Below are positions 37,530 to 46,111 of a stretch of DNA of 64,000 bases, piece by piece. Origin of the DNA: Microbacteriaceae bacterium. GTDB lineage: Bacteria; Actinomycetota; Actinomycetes; Actinomycetales; Microbacteriaceae. Positions within the stretch are counted from its first letter, which is position 1. Every line of letters begins with the position of its first letter. Below the pieces are notes generated by a model, which saw only the letters and a list, made by a program, of their open reading frames with translations, searched no databases and had not been told where the DNA came from. The DNA lies in assembly GCA_025464975.1 (NCBI GenBank), contig JAODMT010000024.1, positions 558,001-622,000 on the forward strand, given 5' to 3'. Both the position numbers and the translations under genes were made by a program.

Positions 37530-38684
37530 GTGACTATGCTCAACGCAGAGGCGCTCGCCGTCGACGTGGTCCGGTTCTCCCAGCCGTACCGCAGCCCAGA
37601 CGAACTGGCCAACGTGCACTCCGTTCTCGCCTCCGGTCACGCCCACGGCGACGGCTCGTTCACCGCCAAAGCCGCCGGTCGGCTTCGCGCGATCACGACC
37701 TCGCCACACGTGTTGCTCACCACCTCCGCCACCCACGCCCTCGAAATGGCAAGCTCACTCCTCGGTATCGGTGTGGGCGACGAGGTAATTCTGCCGAGCT
37801 ACACCTTCCCGTCCGCCGCGAACGCCGTGGCGAGAACCGGCGCGACCTGCGTTTTCGTCGACATCGACCCCGCGACCGGAAACCTGGATCCCGATCAGGT
37901 CGAGGAAGCCGTCGGCCCGCGCACCAAGGCCATCTCGATCATGAACTACGGCGGGGTGCCGGTCGACATCGCGGCGATCACCGCGATCGCCCTCAAAGCC
38001 GCGCTCCCGATCATCGAGGACAACGCGCACGGGCTCGGCGTCGACAGCGGAATGGGCCAACTGGGAACCATCGGCGTTCTCGGTGTGCAGAGCTTCCACG
38101 ACACCAAGAACGTGCACAGCGGCGAGGGGGGAGCGCTGCTCGTCAACGATCCCGCGCTTCTCGAGCGGGCCGAGATAATGCGGGAAAAGGGCACCAACAG
38201 GTCGCAATACCTCCGTGGTCAGATCGACAAGTACCGGTGGGTCGACTGGGGATCCAGCTACCTGCTCAGCGAGATCAACGCGGCAGTGCTCGACTCGCAA
38301 TTGGCCTCCTTCGACGAAATCCAACGGCTTCGCCTTTCGGTGTGGGACCGTTACGCCCTCGAACTCGACGACTGGGCCGATCACGCGGGAGTCCGACTGA
38401 TGGCGCCGCCCCGTGGCATCCATGCCGCGCATCTCTTCTATCTTGTGATGCCGGACTGGGCCAGCCAGTCGAGAATGATCGATCACCTCAAGCAGGACGG
38501 AATCGTGTCGGCCTTCCACTACGTCCCACTGCACTCCAGCCCGGCCGGGCGGCGCTATGGGCGGGTGCTGCGTTCGCTCAACGCCTGCGAAGACTTCTCG
38601 CGCCGGATCGTGCGGTTGCCGCTCTGGGCGGGCATGTCGGAAGACCAGGTCACCCGGGTCATCGGTGCGGTACAGGCCTTTTAA
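37530..38684 (+). CDS. WecE/RffA-type dTDP-4-amino-4,6-dideoxyhexose transaminase
   Basis: 384 residues of the DegT/DnrJ/EryC1 family. TSATHALEMASSLLGIG contacts PLP phosphate, and the lysine is in SFHDTKNVHSGEGGALL near residue 193. SFHxTKN is typical of WecE, which makes dTDP-4-amino-4,6-dideoxygalactose (Fuc4N) from the dTDP-4-keto sugar. Downstream PHYVPLHSSP-like region (SAFHYVPLHSSPAG) fits the same group. The GTG start is eight bases after AAGGGG. The dTDP-glucose enzymes (rmlA/rmlB) that would supply substrate are not in this window. It heads the second glycan cluster. Confidence 0.85.
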   Translation: MTMLNAEALAVDVVRFSQPYRSPDELANVHSVLASGHAHGDGSFTAKAAGRLRAITTSPHVLLTTSATHALEMASSLLGIGVGDEVILPSYTFPSAANAVARTGATCVFVDIDPATGNLDPDQVEEAVGPRTKAISIMNYGGVPVDIAAITAIALKAALPIIEDNAHGLGVDSGMGQLGTIGVLGVQSFHDTKNVHSGEGGALLVNDPALLERAEIMREKGTNRSQYLRGQIDKYRWVDWGSSYLLSEINAAVLDSQLASFDEIQRLRLSVWDRYALELDDWADHAGVRLMAPPRGIHAAHLFYLVMPDWASQSRMIDHLKQDGIVSAFHYVPLHSSPAGRRYGRVLRSLNACEDFSRRIVRLPLWAGMSEDQVTRVIGAVQAF

Positions 38685-38735
38685 TCTTCTGTAGGGTCTA
38701 TCTGTGATCGATAGCACCGGACCGGACGTCAAAGC

Positions 38736-39977
38736 ATGAGCGCTGTTGGGCGGGCGATCTCCCTCGTGAAGACGGAGGGGGTGCGGTCGACCGCGTGGCG
38801 GACCGCCAAATATCTCTCCAACCGGTTCAGCCCATTCGTGGTGACTCCGCTGTCAACCGTCTACACCGACGACGTGATCGCCGTGGACTGGACCAAGCCG
38901 AGAAACTTCAACGCGGAGCCAATGCCGGGCCGCGACGGCAAGTATCGGATCGCCTGGATCATCAGCCCGCCGAGCCGCACGAGCGGCGGCCACCAGAACG
39001 CGTTCCGGTTCATGAGCTTTCTCGAGGCCGCCGGCCACGAACTCACCGTCTACCTCTATTCGCCGGGCAAGTACCCGGTGGTTAACGTCGCGGAGATCCG
39101 CGCGATGATGCACGGCATGAGCGGCTTCCCCGATCTCGTCGGCGAGATGAAGGTGTACGACCCGACCGAGGGATTCGCCGCCGGATACGATGCCATCTTC
39201 GCCTCCGACTGGGAGGCGACCTACGCCGCCTACCGGTACGAGGGGAACGCCAAGCGCCTGTACTTCGCCCAGGACTTCGAACCGTATTTTTTCGCCCAGG
39301 GCAGCGACTACGTCCTCGCCGAGAACTCGTACCGGCTCGGTTTCCACGGCATCGCCGCCGGTCAGTGGCTCGGCAATAAGCTGCGCACCGAGTACGGCAT
39401 GTCCTGCGATGCCTTCGATTTCGCCGCCGACACCAGCCACTACAAGTACACCAACACCAGTCCCCGCACGGAGATTCTGTTCTACGTGCGGCCGCCCACG
39501 CCCCGCCGCGCGACCGAGCTTGGGCTACTCGCGCTCACTGAGGTCAGCCGGCTTCGCCCGGACATCACGATCAACCTGGTCGGTTGGGACATGTCCGGCT
39601 ACGACGTGCCCTTTGCGCACGTGAATCACAAGGCCGTGGACATCGCCCAGCTCGGCGCCATCTACAACCGGTGCGCGGCAGGACTCGTGCTTTCACTGAC
39701 CAACATGTCGCTTCTGCCGATGGAGATCATGGCGAGCGGTGTCGTGCCGGTGGTCAACGACGCGCCGAACACCCGCGGGGTGTTCGACAGCCCGTTCATC
39801 GAATACGTGCCGATGTCGCCAAAGGCGATCGCCGAACGGCTGATCTCAATTGTCGACCGACCGGATGGAGTGGAGCACGGCGCCGCCATCGCGCAAGCCG
39901 TGGACTCAACCGACTGGTCAGATCCCGCCGAGACCTTCATCCGGGACTTTGAGAAGGCAATGCGAACGGCACTGTAG
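38736..39977 (+). CDS. Glycosyltransferase, WsaF-like (rhamnosyltransferase type)
   Basis: 413 residues. An N-terminal helix (~25 residues) is followed by RIAWIISPPSRTSGGHQNAF, AIFASDWEATYAAYRYEG and YFAQDFEPYFFAQGSDYVLA, the pattern of WsaF and relatives, which add rhamnose to S-layer or capsule glycans in Gram-positives. The donor domain has EILFYVRPPTPRRATELGL and LSLTNMSLLPMEIMASGVVP. The stop overlaps the GTG of the next gene by one base, so the two are coupled. The sugar is inferred from family resemblance only. Confidence 0.78.
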   Translation: MSAVGRAISLVKTEGVRSTAWRTAKYLSNRFSPFVVTPLSTVYTDDVIAVDWTKPRNFNAEPMPGRDGKYRIAWIISPPSRTSGGHQNAFRFMSFLEAAGHELTVYLYSPGKYPVVNVAEIRAMMHGMSGFPDLVGEMKVYDPTEGFAAGYDAIFASDWEATYAAYRYEGNAKRLYFAQDFEPYFFAQGSDYVLAENSYRLGFHGIAAGQWLGNKLRTEYGMSCDAFDFAADTSHYKYTNTSPRTEILFYVRPPTPRRATELGLLALTEVSRLRPDITINLVGWDMSGYDVPFAHVNHKAVDIAQLGAIYNRCAAGLVLSLTNMSLLPMEIMASGVVPVVNDAPNTRGVFDSPFIEYVPMSPKAIAERLISIVDRPDGVEHGAAIAQAVDSTDWSDPAETFIRDFEKAMRTAL

Positions 39978-40990
39978 TGAGCGACTCCTCTTCGGATGCC
40001 CCAAGGGAGCAATCCTCCCTCGACGCCACGGTGATCATCCCGACCCTGAACGGCGAGCGATATCTTGAGCGCCTGCTCCGGATGCTCGAACTACAGGATT
40101 TCGACGGAGGCGCCGAGGTGCTCGTCATCGACTCCGGATCCACCGACCGGACGCTGGAGATCGTCCGCGCGCATCCCGCGGTTCGGCTCGTGGAGATTCC
40201 CAACGGCGAGTTCGGGCATGGGAGAACGCGCAACCTGGCCGCCCGACTCGCGCGCGGTCGGGTGCTCGCCTATCTGACCCAGGACGCGATCCCGCTGACG
40301 ACGGGCTGGCTGCGGGAGATCGTCGCTCCGCTCGCCGTGCCCGAGGTCGTCGCCGTGCTCGGAAAGCAGGAGGCGCGTCCGGACTGTTTTCCGCTTCAGA
40401 AGTATGAGATCCGCACGGTGTTCGGCCGGTTCGGTGACGAGCTTGCCCTGTACGAGCGGGGCGACAGCGAGCCGACCGAAGCCGAGATGGACCTCCTGGC
40501 GTTCTACTCCGACGTGAACTCCGCCACCCGGCGTGACTTCTTGCTCGACGTCATCCCGTATCAGGACCTTCGATACTCCGAGGACATGGCCTTTGGTCGG
40601 GACATCATCGAGGCCGGATACCGTCGGGCCTACGTGCCGGCCGCGACCGTCGAACACTCGAATGACCTGACCCTTCGGGAGTACGGCAAGCGCATCTTCG
40701 ACGAGACCCTCGCGGTTCGGCGCCTTGGCGGGCAGCCCACCGTCTTCGGTCTCGTCGAACAGGTGCTGAGGGCCGGTTACGGCATTCTTCGGGACTCGGT
40801 GCAGATCGTTCGCGACCCGGACTACGACCTGGGGTCAAAACTGCGCTGGCTCGTGGTCAACCCGCTCTTTCACTTCTCCAAGTGGCGCAATTATCGTCGG
40901 GCGCAGCGGGTCAACCTCGATGATCGACGGACGATCGAGGCGCATTCGCTCGAACATGAGCGGATGCGAGACGTGAGACCGGAAGGCTAG
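39977..40990 (+). CDS. Glycosyltransferase family 2, rhamnosyltransferase-like
   Basis: 337 residues. ATVIIPTLNGERYLERLLRM starts the GT-A fold, VLVIDSGSTDRTLEIV carries the nucleotide-binding Asp, and AYLTQDAIPLTTGWLREIV the metal-binding motif. Later YQDLRYSEDMAFGRDIIEAG resembles the catalytic-base region of rhamnosyltransferases such as WsaD/RfbF-type enzymes. A GTG at the last base of the upstream stop is used as start. It is convergent with the next GT2, whose gene ends 12 bases beyond this stop. Confidence 0.82.
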   Translation: MSDSSSDAPREQSSLDATVIIPTLNGERYLERLLRMLELQDFDGGAEVLVIDSGSTDRTLEIVRAHPAVRLVEIPNGEFGHGRTRNLAARLARGRVLAYLTQDAIPLTTGWLREIVAPLAVPEVVAVLGKQEARPDCFPLQKYEIRTVFGRFGDELALYERGDSEPTEAEMDLLAFYSDVNSATRRDFLLDVIPYQDLRYSEDMAFGRDIIEAGYRRAYVPAATVEHSNDLTLREYGKRIFDETLAVRRLGGQPTVFGLVEQVLRAGYGILRDSVQIVRDPDYDLGSKLRWLVVNPLFHFSKWRNYRRAQRVNLDDRRTIEAHSLEHERMRDVRPEG

Positions 40991-41001
40991 CGAGCGGCCG
41001 G

Positions 41002-41937
41002 TCAGGACAGCACTCGGCGAAGCCCCGGACTGAGCGGACCGCGCCGACGCACCAGCCCGTGAACCGCGCCGATCAGCGTCGCCAGCAGCTGCTTTCCCCG
41101 CCTCGGGCCCGCGACGATGGTCGTGTAGGCCGGCCGGAGCTCCCGGCGAATCGCCGAAAGCGCCCAGCGCGGACGGATGCGGGCGTAGCGGAGCACGAGG
41201 TCCACGTTGTTGCGGGTGATGAAATATCGGCGCGTCGGCCCGTGGTATTCGTAGGTCTCGATCTCGCCCGTGGTCTTGTCGCGCACCGATACCCCGAATG
41301 GACGAAGCGGCACCTGTTCGCCGAGGGAATGGATGATGTCGGTGCCCGGCCCGACGGCGATCCGGTACCCGTGCCTGGCGATCCGCAGACAGTATTCGGT
41401 GTCAACACAGTCGATGAACAGTCTCTCGTCGAACAGACCGCACTCGGCGAACACCTCGGCGCGGATCAGGAATCCGGACTGGATGGCCTCCCGCACCAGG
41501 CCGAGACCCTCCTCCGTGTAGTGCTCCGGGATGGAGGGTTGGCCGTTGACCCGGTCGGTGCAGACGATGCCGAGCCGGGTGGCCGGACTCGCGATGACGA
41601 ACGCGGTGAGGCAATCCGACACGTAATGGTGGGGGAGCACCGTGTCCTGGTCGATGGTGAGCACGAAGCGAGCCCCCCGCTCGAGAGCGATCCCGATGCC
41701 GGTGTTGAGCGCCGCAGCGATCCCGCCGTTGACCGATCGACGCACGACTTCGTAGCCCGCCCGTTCCACTTGCGCGAGGATCCCGGCGGATTCTTCTGGG
41801 CTCGCGTCATCAACCACGATGATCGCGTCGACCTGGGGCGAGAGTGCCGCGAGCCCATCCAGCAAGCCGTAATCCGCGCGGAAGGTGGGAACGATCGCGA
41901 TGACCCCGGTGTCGCCGTTCGGCTGCGTATCTGGCAC
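41002..41937 (-). CDS. Glycosyltransferase family 2, rhamnosyltransferase type
   Basis: 311 residues. GVIAIVPTFRADYGLLDGL, IIVVDDASPEESAGIL, NGGIAAALNTGI, RFVLTIDQDTVLPHHYVSD and LFIDCVDTEYCLRIARHGY follow the rhamnosyltransferase pattern (RfbF/WbbL type). It is a clear paralogue of the partial gene at the left edge, with the same motif order and the same C-terminal RNNVDLVLRYARIRPRWAL region, but lacks that gene's repeat-coded insertion. It is transcribed against its neighbours. The start MPDTQPNGD has no strong ribosome site. Confidence 0.85.
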   Translation of the reverse strand: MPDTQPNGDTGVIAIVPTFRADYGLLDGLAALSPQVDAIIVVDDASPEESAGILAQVERAGYEVVRRSVNGGIAAALNTGIGIALERGARFVLTIDQDTVLPHHYVSDCLTAFVIASPATRLGIVCTDRVNGQPSIPEHYTEEGLGLVREAIQSGFLIRAEVFAECGLFDERLFIDCVDTEYCLRIARHGYRIAVGPGTDIIHSLGEQVPLRPFGVSVRDKTTGEIETYEYHGPTRRYFITRNNVDLVLRYARIRPRWALSAIRRELRPAYTTIVAGPRRGKQLLATLIGAVHGLVRRRGPLSPGLRRVLS

Positions 41938-42022
41938 ACCCCATTATCGAGGCCTCACGGAGTGGCGCCAACCGGGCGTTACAGTGGGGGCGGCGAATCA
42001 ACGAGGGAAGAAGCGGGGCACT

Positions 42023-42364
42023 GTGACCGAACAGAACGGTGGGGTATCACCGGCGGCGCAACCGAACTCGGAGTCGGCGCACCAGCCGGGCGCCTCCGGC
42101 TGGACCGGACCCGAGGACCAGACGGTCGTGTCCGGTCGCTCGCTTTCCCTCGAGAGCCAGCTGGAGCTGGTCAACCGGGTGAAGAGCCTCGAGGCGGAAC
42201 TCGCGCAGGTCACGCTGACTCGGCAACTCACTCCGACCGAACAGTTGAGCGCCGAACAGCAGCTTCTCGCGCTGCGTCAATCCCTGCCCTGGCGGGTGGG
42301 TCGCGTGGTGACTATCCCGGTGCGGGTCATCCAGCGGGCCATCCGTCGCCCCCGCGGTCGATGA
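42023..42364 (+). CDS. Small coiled-coil protein coupled to a GT2 gene
   Basis: 113 residues from a GTG start. The first ~45 residues are Ser/Gly/Pro-rich. A predicted amphipathic heptad-like helix follows (SLESQLELVNRVKSLEAELA to LSAEQQLLALRQSLPWRVG), ending with a basic segment (PVRVIQRAIRRPRGR). The stop overlaps the ATG of the downstream GT2 (ATGA). SLPWRVGR followed by a basic helix is seen at domain borders in multidomain glycosyltransferases, so this may be a split-off accessory domain that helps the GT2 oligomerise or meet the membrane. No family name is assigned. Confidence 0.65.
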   Translation: MTEQNGGVSPAAQPNSESAHQPGASGWTGPEDQTVVSGRSLSLESQLELVNRVKSLEAELAQVTLTRQLTPTEQLSAEQQLLALRQSLPWRVGRVVTIPVRVIQRAIRRPRGR

Positions 42365-43929
42365 GTCACGAGCCGATGCGTCAGGAACCGATGCGTCAGG
42401 AACCGATGCGTCACGAACCGATGCGTCACGAACCGATCGTGGCGCTCTGGATCGACGGCTCCGGGCATCCGGTTCCCGCCATCCTTGCCGCCCTCCGGTC
42501 GGCAATTCGGCAAGACCTCCCGTTTCGGGAGATCGTCGTGCTCGCGGATGCCGCTGCCGCCGGCGACCTTGGGCTGGTAGTCAGCGAGTCCGCGCGTCCG
42601 GCGCGAGTGGTTGTCTTACCGGTCGAGGATTCCGTCGTCCTCAACGACCTGCTCGCCGACACGACGGCGACCTGGCTCGCCTGGCTTGACGCGTCGAGCG
42701 TTCTCGTCCCCGGCGCGCTCAAGATCGTGGATCCGGCACTGAGCCGATTTGACGTCGACCTGTTCTACGGCGACTCCCGTGTTGGCCCGGCCGACGCGCA
42801 CACCCTCGTTCGCCGACCGGCGCTGTCGCCGATTCGGCTGCGTTCGCAGGACTACCTCGGGGACTTCCGCGGGGCACGAATCGACGCCCTCCGGGCCTCC
42901 GGGGGGTTCCAGCCCGACACCCGCGGGGCGCACCCGTACGACGCCACGCTTCGACTCGGGACTCGCGTGGACCGGGTGCTCGCCATCCCGGAGGTGTTGA
43001 CCGAGGCGCCGATCGAACCGCGAGACGTCGTGCGCCAAGGCACGGCTCACCGTACGGTCGCTCATCTCGCGGCCGCGAAACGGCACCTGAGCGCGCTCGG
43101 CATCGAAGCGGAGCTGTCGGATGACGGCATCCGCTATCCGCTGCGTGCCACCCCGCTTGTCTCCATCATCATCCCCACGCGGGGTGGACGGGCGGTCATC
43201 GCCGGTTCCGAGCGCACTCTCGTAGTCGACGCGGTGCGGGGGATCGCCGAGCGATCGACCTACCCGTCGATCGAGTTCGTGATCGTCGCCGACGAGGTGA
43301 TGCCGCAGACGGTAGTGGACGAGCTGATCGAGATCGCGGGGAATCGCGTGCGCCTGGTGCGGTGGACGGGACCGTTCAACTTCTCGGGAAAGATCAATCG
43401 CGGTGCCGTGCACGCGCTGGGCGAGTACCTCGTGCTGCTCAACGACGACGTCGAACTGATCAGCCCGGACTGGATCGAGGTGATGCTCGGCCTTGCCCAA
43501 CAGCCCGGCGTCGGGATGGTCGGCGCGCTGTTGTACTTCGAGGACGGATCGGTTCAGCACGGCGGGCACATGTACACCGCGAGCTGGGCCGGACACATCG
43601 CCTTCAAATGGGAGGCCGACCACGACGACGCGCTCGATTCGCTCAGGGTCGACCGCGAGGTCTCCGGCGTAACCGGGGCGTGCGCGATGCTGTCGGCCGA
43701 CACATTCTGGAGCGTCGGCGGGTTGTCCACTGAGTATCCCGGCAACTACAACGACGTGGATCTGGCCCTGAAGATTCGGGCGACGGGTGCGAGCATCATC
43801 TGGACGCCGCACGCGCGGCTCATCCATTTCGAATCGAAGACCCGGGTCGCGACCGTCGACACCACCGAACTCGCGTTGATTCGGCGACACTGGGGCACCA
43901 GGCTGATCGCCGACCCGTACTGGCGTTAG
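42361..43929 (+). CDS. Glycosyltransferase family 2 with N-terminal peptide repeat
   Basis: 522 residues. After a repeat-coded N-terminus (MSHEPMRQEPMRQEPMR and on) comes a degenerate GT-A-like half (IVALWIDGSGHPVPAILAAL, TWLAWLDASSVLVPGAL). A complete GT2 domain begins near residue 265: LVSIIIPTRGGRAVI, YLVLLNDDVELISPDWIEVM, VGMVGALLYFEDGSVQHGGH and NYNDVDLALKIRATG. This two-domain layout is common for O-antigen and rhamnan extension enzymes. The frame stays open far upstream (to 41059) as a shadow of the opposite-strand GT2; the ATG at 42361 overlaps the small coiled-coil gene's stop, which fixes the start. Confidence 0.85.
   Translation: MSHEPMRQEPMRQEPMRHEPMRHEPIVALWIDGSGHPVPAILAALRSAIRQDLPFREIVVLADAAAAGDLGLVVSESARPARVVVLPVEDSVVLNDLLADTTATWLAWLDASSVLVPGALKIVDPALSRFDVDLFYGDSRVGPADAHTLVRRPALSPIRLRSQDYLGDFRGARIDALRASGGFQPDTRGAHPYDATLRLGTRVDRVLAIPEVLTEAPIEPRDVVRQGTAHRTVAHLAAAKRHLSALGIEAELSDDGIRYPLRATPLVSIIIPTRGGRAVIAGSERTLVVDAVRGIAERSTYPSIEFVIVADEVMPQTVVDELIEIAGNRVRLVRWTGPFNFSGKINRGAVHALGEYLVLLNDDVELISPDWIEVMLGLAQQPGVGMVGALLYFEDGSVQHGGHMYTASWAGHIAFKWEADHDDALDSLRVDREVSGVTGACAMLSADTFWSVGGLSTEYPGNYNDVDLALKIRATGASIIWTPHARLIHFESKTRVATVDTTELALIRRHWGTRLIADPYWR
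42370..42429 (+). repeat. 15-bp tandem repeat (4 units) at the GT2 N-terminus
   Basis: Four 15-bp units start at 42370, 42385, 42400 and 42415, each close to GAACCGATGCGTCAG, and a partial fifth continues to 42438. They encode EPMR(Q/H). Each unit has an in-frame ATG, so initiation could also occur inside the repeat. Confidence 0.9.
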
Positions 43930-43946
43930 CTGCGGACGGTCGCCTC

Positions 43947-44792
43947 TTAGCGCTCCGGGAACCCGTGTGGCACGGACTCGAGCGCGGGTCGCAGGGTCTC
44001 CAGGCGTGTGGCCTCGAGCCGAAGGGCCGCGAACTCCCGGTCCCGACGCACCGCCGAGGCGGCGGCGAGAAACAGCTCGGCGCTCACCGGCGGGAGCGGC
44101 GAGACGAACGCGGATGCCTCGGCGGCGAGCGAGCGCGCGAGAGTGTCGCGGGCATCCGGGGTCAAGCGCGACGCCTGACGCAGGAATTGCGCGATCCGGC
44201 GGGACAGGCCGTCCGGCATGCGCGCGACATCGGCGGTGCGTGCCCACTCCTCGAGACCGACCGGCACGCCGAAGACCGGGGGAGTCGCCGAGGACACCCG
44301 TTCGTTCTGACTGTAGGTTCCCGCGAGCAGGTCGCCGACCCGCTTGGTGCGTTCGTTGAGGAGCGCCGTCATCGCCGCAATCCCACCGAGGGTGAAGAAG
44401 ACCTCGAGCACGCCGGTGAGGGCGCGGATGAACGCATGGCGGAGTCCGATTGACCCGCCGTCGTCACGCACGATCCGGGCACCGACGGCGAGCTTCCCGA
44501 GCGACTTGCCTTGCGTGATGGTTTCGACCGCCGTCGGAGCGACCACGATGCAAAAAACGAGCGACGACAGGGTGATCGCCGCGCCGCTCGCGGCATCCAG
44601 GGCGCCGTTGAACCAGGGCGAGGAGATCGCCAGAAGAATGAGGAGCCACAGGCCGAAATAGACCAGAAAATCGATGATGGCTCCGGCCGCGCGCAGCACG
44701 AAACTCGTCGGCCGGAGATCGAGGCCGACGGCCTCTCCGGTCAGGAGTTCGAGCTCGTCGTCGCTCGCGCCGATGCGCGCTTCGGAAGCCAT
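43947..44792 (-). CDS. RDD family membrane protein
   Basis: 281 residues. Residues ~20-165 form the RDD domain: LRPTSFVLRAAGAIIDFLVY (first membrane segment, with the R and D residues), a second and third segment, and QGKSLGKLAVGARIVRDDG. The C-terminal ~100 residues are soluble and helical. Function of RDD proteins is mostly unknown; membrane transport or ion homeostasis has been suggested. It starts only 17 bases from the divergent SpoIIM-like gene, and the two are part of a conserved actinobacterial cluster with DUF58, MoxR, DUF4350 and DUF4129. Confidence 0.87.
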   Translation of the reverse strand: MASEARIGASDDELELLTGEAVGLDLRPTSFVLRAAGAIIDFLVYFGLWLLILLAISSPWFNGALDAASGAAITLSSLVFCIVVAPTAVETITQGKSLGKLAVGARIVRDDGGSIGLRHAFIRALTGVLEVFFTLGGIAAMTALLNERTKRVGDLLAGTYSQNERVSSATPPVFGVPVGLEEWARTADVARMPDGLSRRIAQFLRQASRLTPDARDTLARSLAAEASAFVSPLPPVSAELFLAAASAVRRDREFAALRLEATRLETLRPALESVPHGFPER

Positions 44793-44809
44793 GTCTAGTA
44801 TCTAAACAG
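44793..44809. promoter_or_regulatory. 17-bp divergent start region with leaderless-type -10 motif
   Basis: Only 17 bases separate the two divergent start codons. TAGTAT at 44796-44801 lies eight bases before the plus-strand ATG, which fits a -10 element for a leaderless transcript; on the other strand TTAGAT lies at a similar distance from the RDD start. Upstream promoter parts must be inside the opposite gene. Confidence 0.4.
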
Positions 44810-45805
44810 ATGGACCTCGACGCCTACGCTGCCGCTCACCGCGATGAATGGGACGAACTTGCCCGGCTGGGCAGCAAGCGGCGGTTTTCGGGGGAGGACT
44901 CCGATCGGCTGATCGAGCGATACCAGTCCGGATCGAGCCAGCTGTCCGCGATCAAGACGACCTCCGGGCAGTCCGTGCAGGGGGACCGGTTGTCGTTGTC
45001 GCTGTCCCGCGCGCGGTTGAGATTCACCGGCGCGAGCAGCAACGTGCTGAGCCAGTTGCCCGCCTTCTTCGGCGCCCAACTCCCGGCGGCGCTGTTCCGC
45101 ATCCGTTGGGTCGTGGTCGCCGTGGTGGCGGCAACGGCGGTCATCGCCGTCCTGTACGCGGTGTGGGCGCTCAACACCCCCGGCGTGCTGTCGCACTTCG
45201 GAACGGCGGAGTTCCGCAAGCAGTTCGTCGAGCAGGACTTCGTCGGCTACTACTCCAATAACCCTCCGTCGTCGTTCACCGGACAGGTCTGGACCAACAA
45301 CGCCTGGCTCGCCGCCCAGTGCATCGCCTTCGGAATCACCGGGGTGTACGCGCCCTACCTCCTGTTCACCAACGCTCAGAACCTGGGGCTCTCGGCTGCC
45401 CTCATGGGGTCGCACGACCGGTTGAACATCTTCTTTCTCTACATCGCTCCGCACGGGCAGCTCGAGCTCTACTCGATCTTCGTCGCCGGGGCCGCCGGCC
45501 TGAGCATCTTCTGGTCCTGGATCGCTCCGGGCGCTCGAACGCGAGGGCAGGCCCTGGCCGAGGAGGGGCGATCCCTGTTCACTGTGGCGATCGGGCTCAT
45601 CGTCAGCCTGCTGGTCTCGGGAATCATCGAGGGATTCGTCACCCGACAGGATTGGCCGTGGGTGATCAAGATCGGCATTGGAACGGTGGCCCTCGGGGCG
45701 TTCCTGTATTACCAGTGGGTGATCGGCCGCCGCGCCCATCGCGCCGGCGAAACCGGCGACCTGACCGAGTTCGAGGCGGGCGCTCGCCGACTCGTCGCCG
45801 GCTGA
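44810..45805 (+). CDS. Stage II sporulation protein M-like (SpoIIM/DUF95) membrane protein
   Basis: 331 residues. A soluble helical N-terminus (MDLDAYAAAHRDEWDELARL) precedes about six membrane segments, with SNNPPSSFTGQVWTNNAWLA between the first two, then YIAPHGQLELYSIFVAGAAG, the core SpoIIM-like motif with its HG-E residues. The family occurs in non-sporulating actinobacteria next to RDD, DUF58 and MoxR genes, as here, so the sporulation name does not imply sporulation. The ATG has no ribosome site and may be read from a leaderless mRNA. Confidence 0.87.
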   Translation: MDLDAYAAAHRDEWDELARLGSKRRFSGEDSDRLIERYQSGSSQLSAIKTTSGQSVQGDRLSLSLSRARLRFTGASSNVLSQLPAFFGAQLPAALFRIRWVVVAVVAATAVIAVLYAVWALNTPGVLSHFGTAEFRKQFVEQDFVGYYSNNPPSSFTGQVWTNNAWLAAQCIAFGITGVYAPYLLFTNAQNLGLSAALMGSHDRLNIFFLYIAPHGQLELYSIFVAGAAGLSIFWSWIAPGARTRGQALAEEGRSLFTVAIGLIVSLLVSGIIEGFVTRQDWPWVIKIGIGTVALGAFLYYQWVIGRRAHRAGETGDLTEFEAGARRLVAG

Positions 45806-45873
45806 GTCGCGAGCATCCGGTGGTCGCGTTTCGGGTGCTGCGTCGGGGTGCCGCGTTCGGGGCGCCGCGTTCG

Positions 45874-45956
45874 GGGGGCAACTTCGCACCTTCGCAGGCG
45901 GATTGAGGGACGTTTGGTGTCCTCTCGGGCTGTCGGCCGGGCGGCGTCCGGGAGCG
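45874..45956 (+). repeat. About 85-bp direct repeat, copy 1 of 3
   Basis: Begins GGGGGCAACTTCGCACCTTC, continues with GCAGGCGGATTGAGGGACG, and ends in GGCGGCGTCCGGGAGCG. The GGAC..GTCC pair around GTTTGGT forms a small stem-loop. It lies between the SpoIIM-like gene and fur. No ORF in it is convincing. Confidence 0.85.
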
Positions 45957-45966
45957 GGCGCGCTCA

Positions 45967-46052
45967 GGGGGCAACTTCGCACCGTCGCAGGCGGATTGAG
46001 GGACGTTTTTTGTCCCCTCGGGGATGACGGGAGGGCGGCGTCCCCGGGGAGC
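45967..46052 (+). repeat. About 85-bp direct repeat, copy 2 of 3
   Basis: Begins GGGGGCAACTTCGCACCGTC and continues GCAGGCGGATTGAGGGACG. The stem-loop is strongest here: AGGGAC and GTCCCCT around a T-rich loop. A GGCGGCGTCCCCGGGGAGCG tail follows. It starts 10 bases after copy 1 ends. Confidence 0.88.
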
Positions 46053-46111
46053 GTCGTTTCCCATGGTCGGCCCTGCGTGGCCCGACTCGCCCACGGGCGG
46101 GGTCGCCCTCA

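Noticed and set aside
37846-37860. Possible fifth hairpin arm (CCTGCGTTTTCG)
   Set aside because: It lies inside the WecE-type gene as codons for TCVFVD and has no inverted partner nearby, so it is chance.
41059-42360. N-terminal extension of the GT2 gene to 956 residues
   Set aside because: This part is antisense to the GT2 at 41002-41937; the ATG at 42361 overlaps the preceding gene's stop and starts the GT2.
44795-45982. Open frame of 395 codons on the minus strand reaching into the 85-bp repeats
   Set aside because: It is antisense to the SpoIIM-like gene, which has membrane segments and a family motif; the repeat part codes only low-complexity Pro/Arg peptide.
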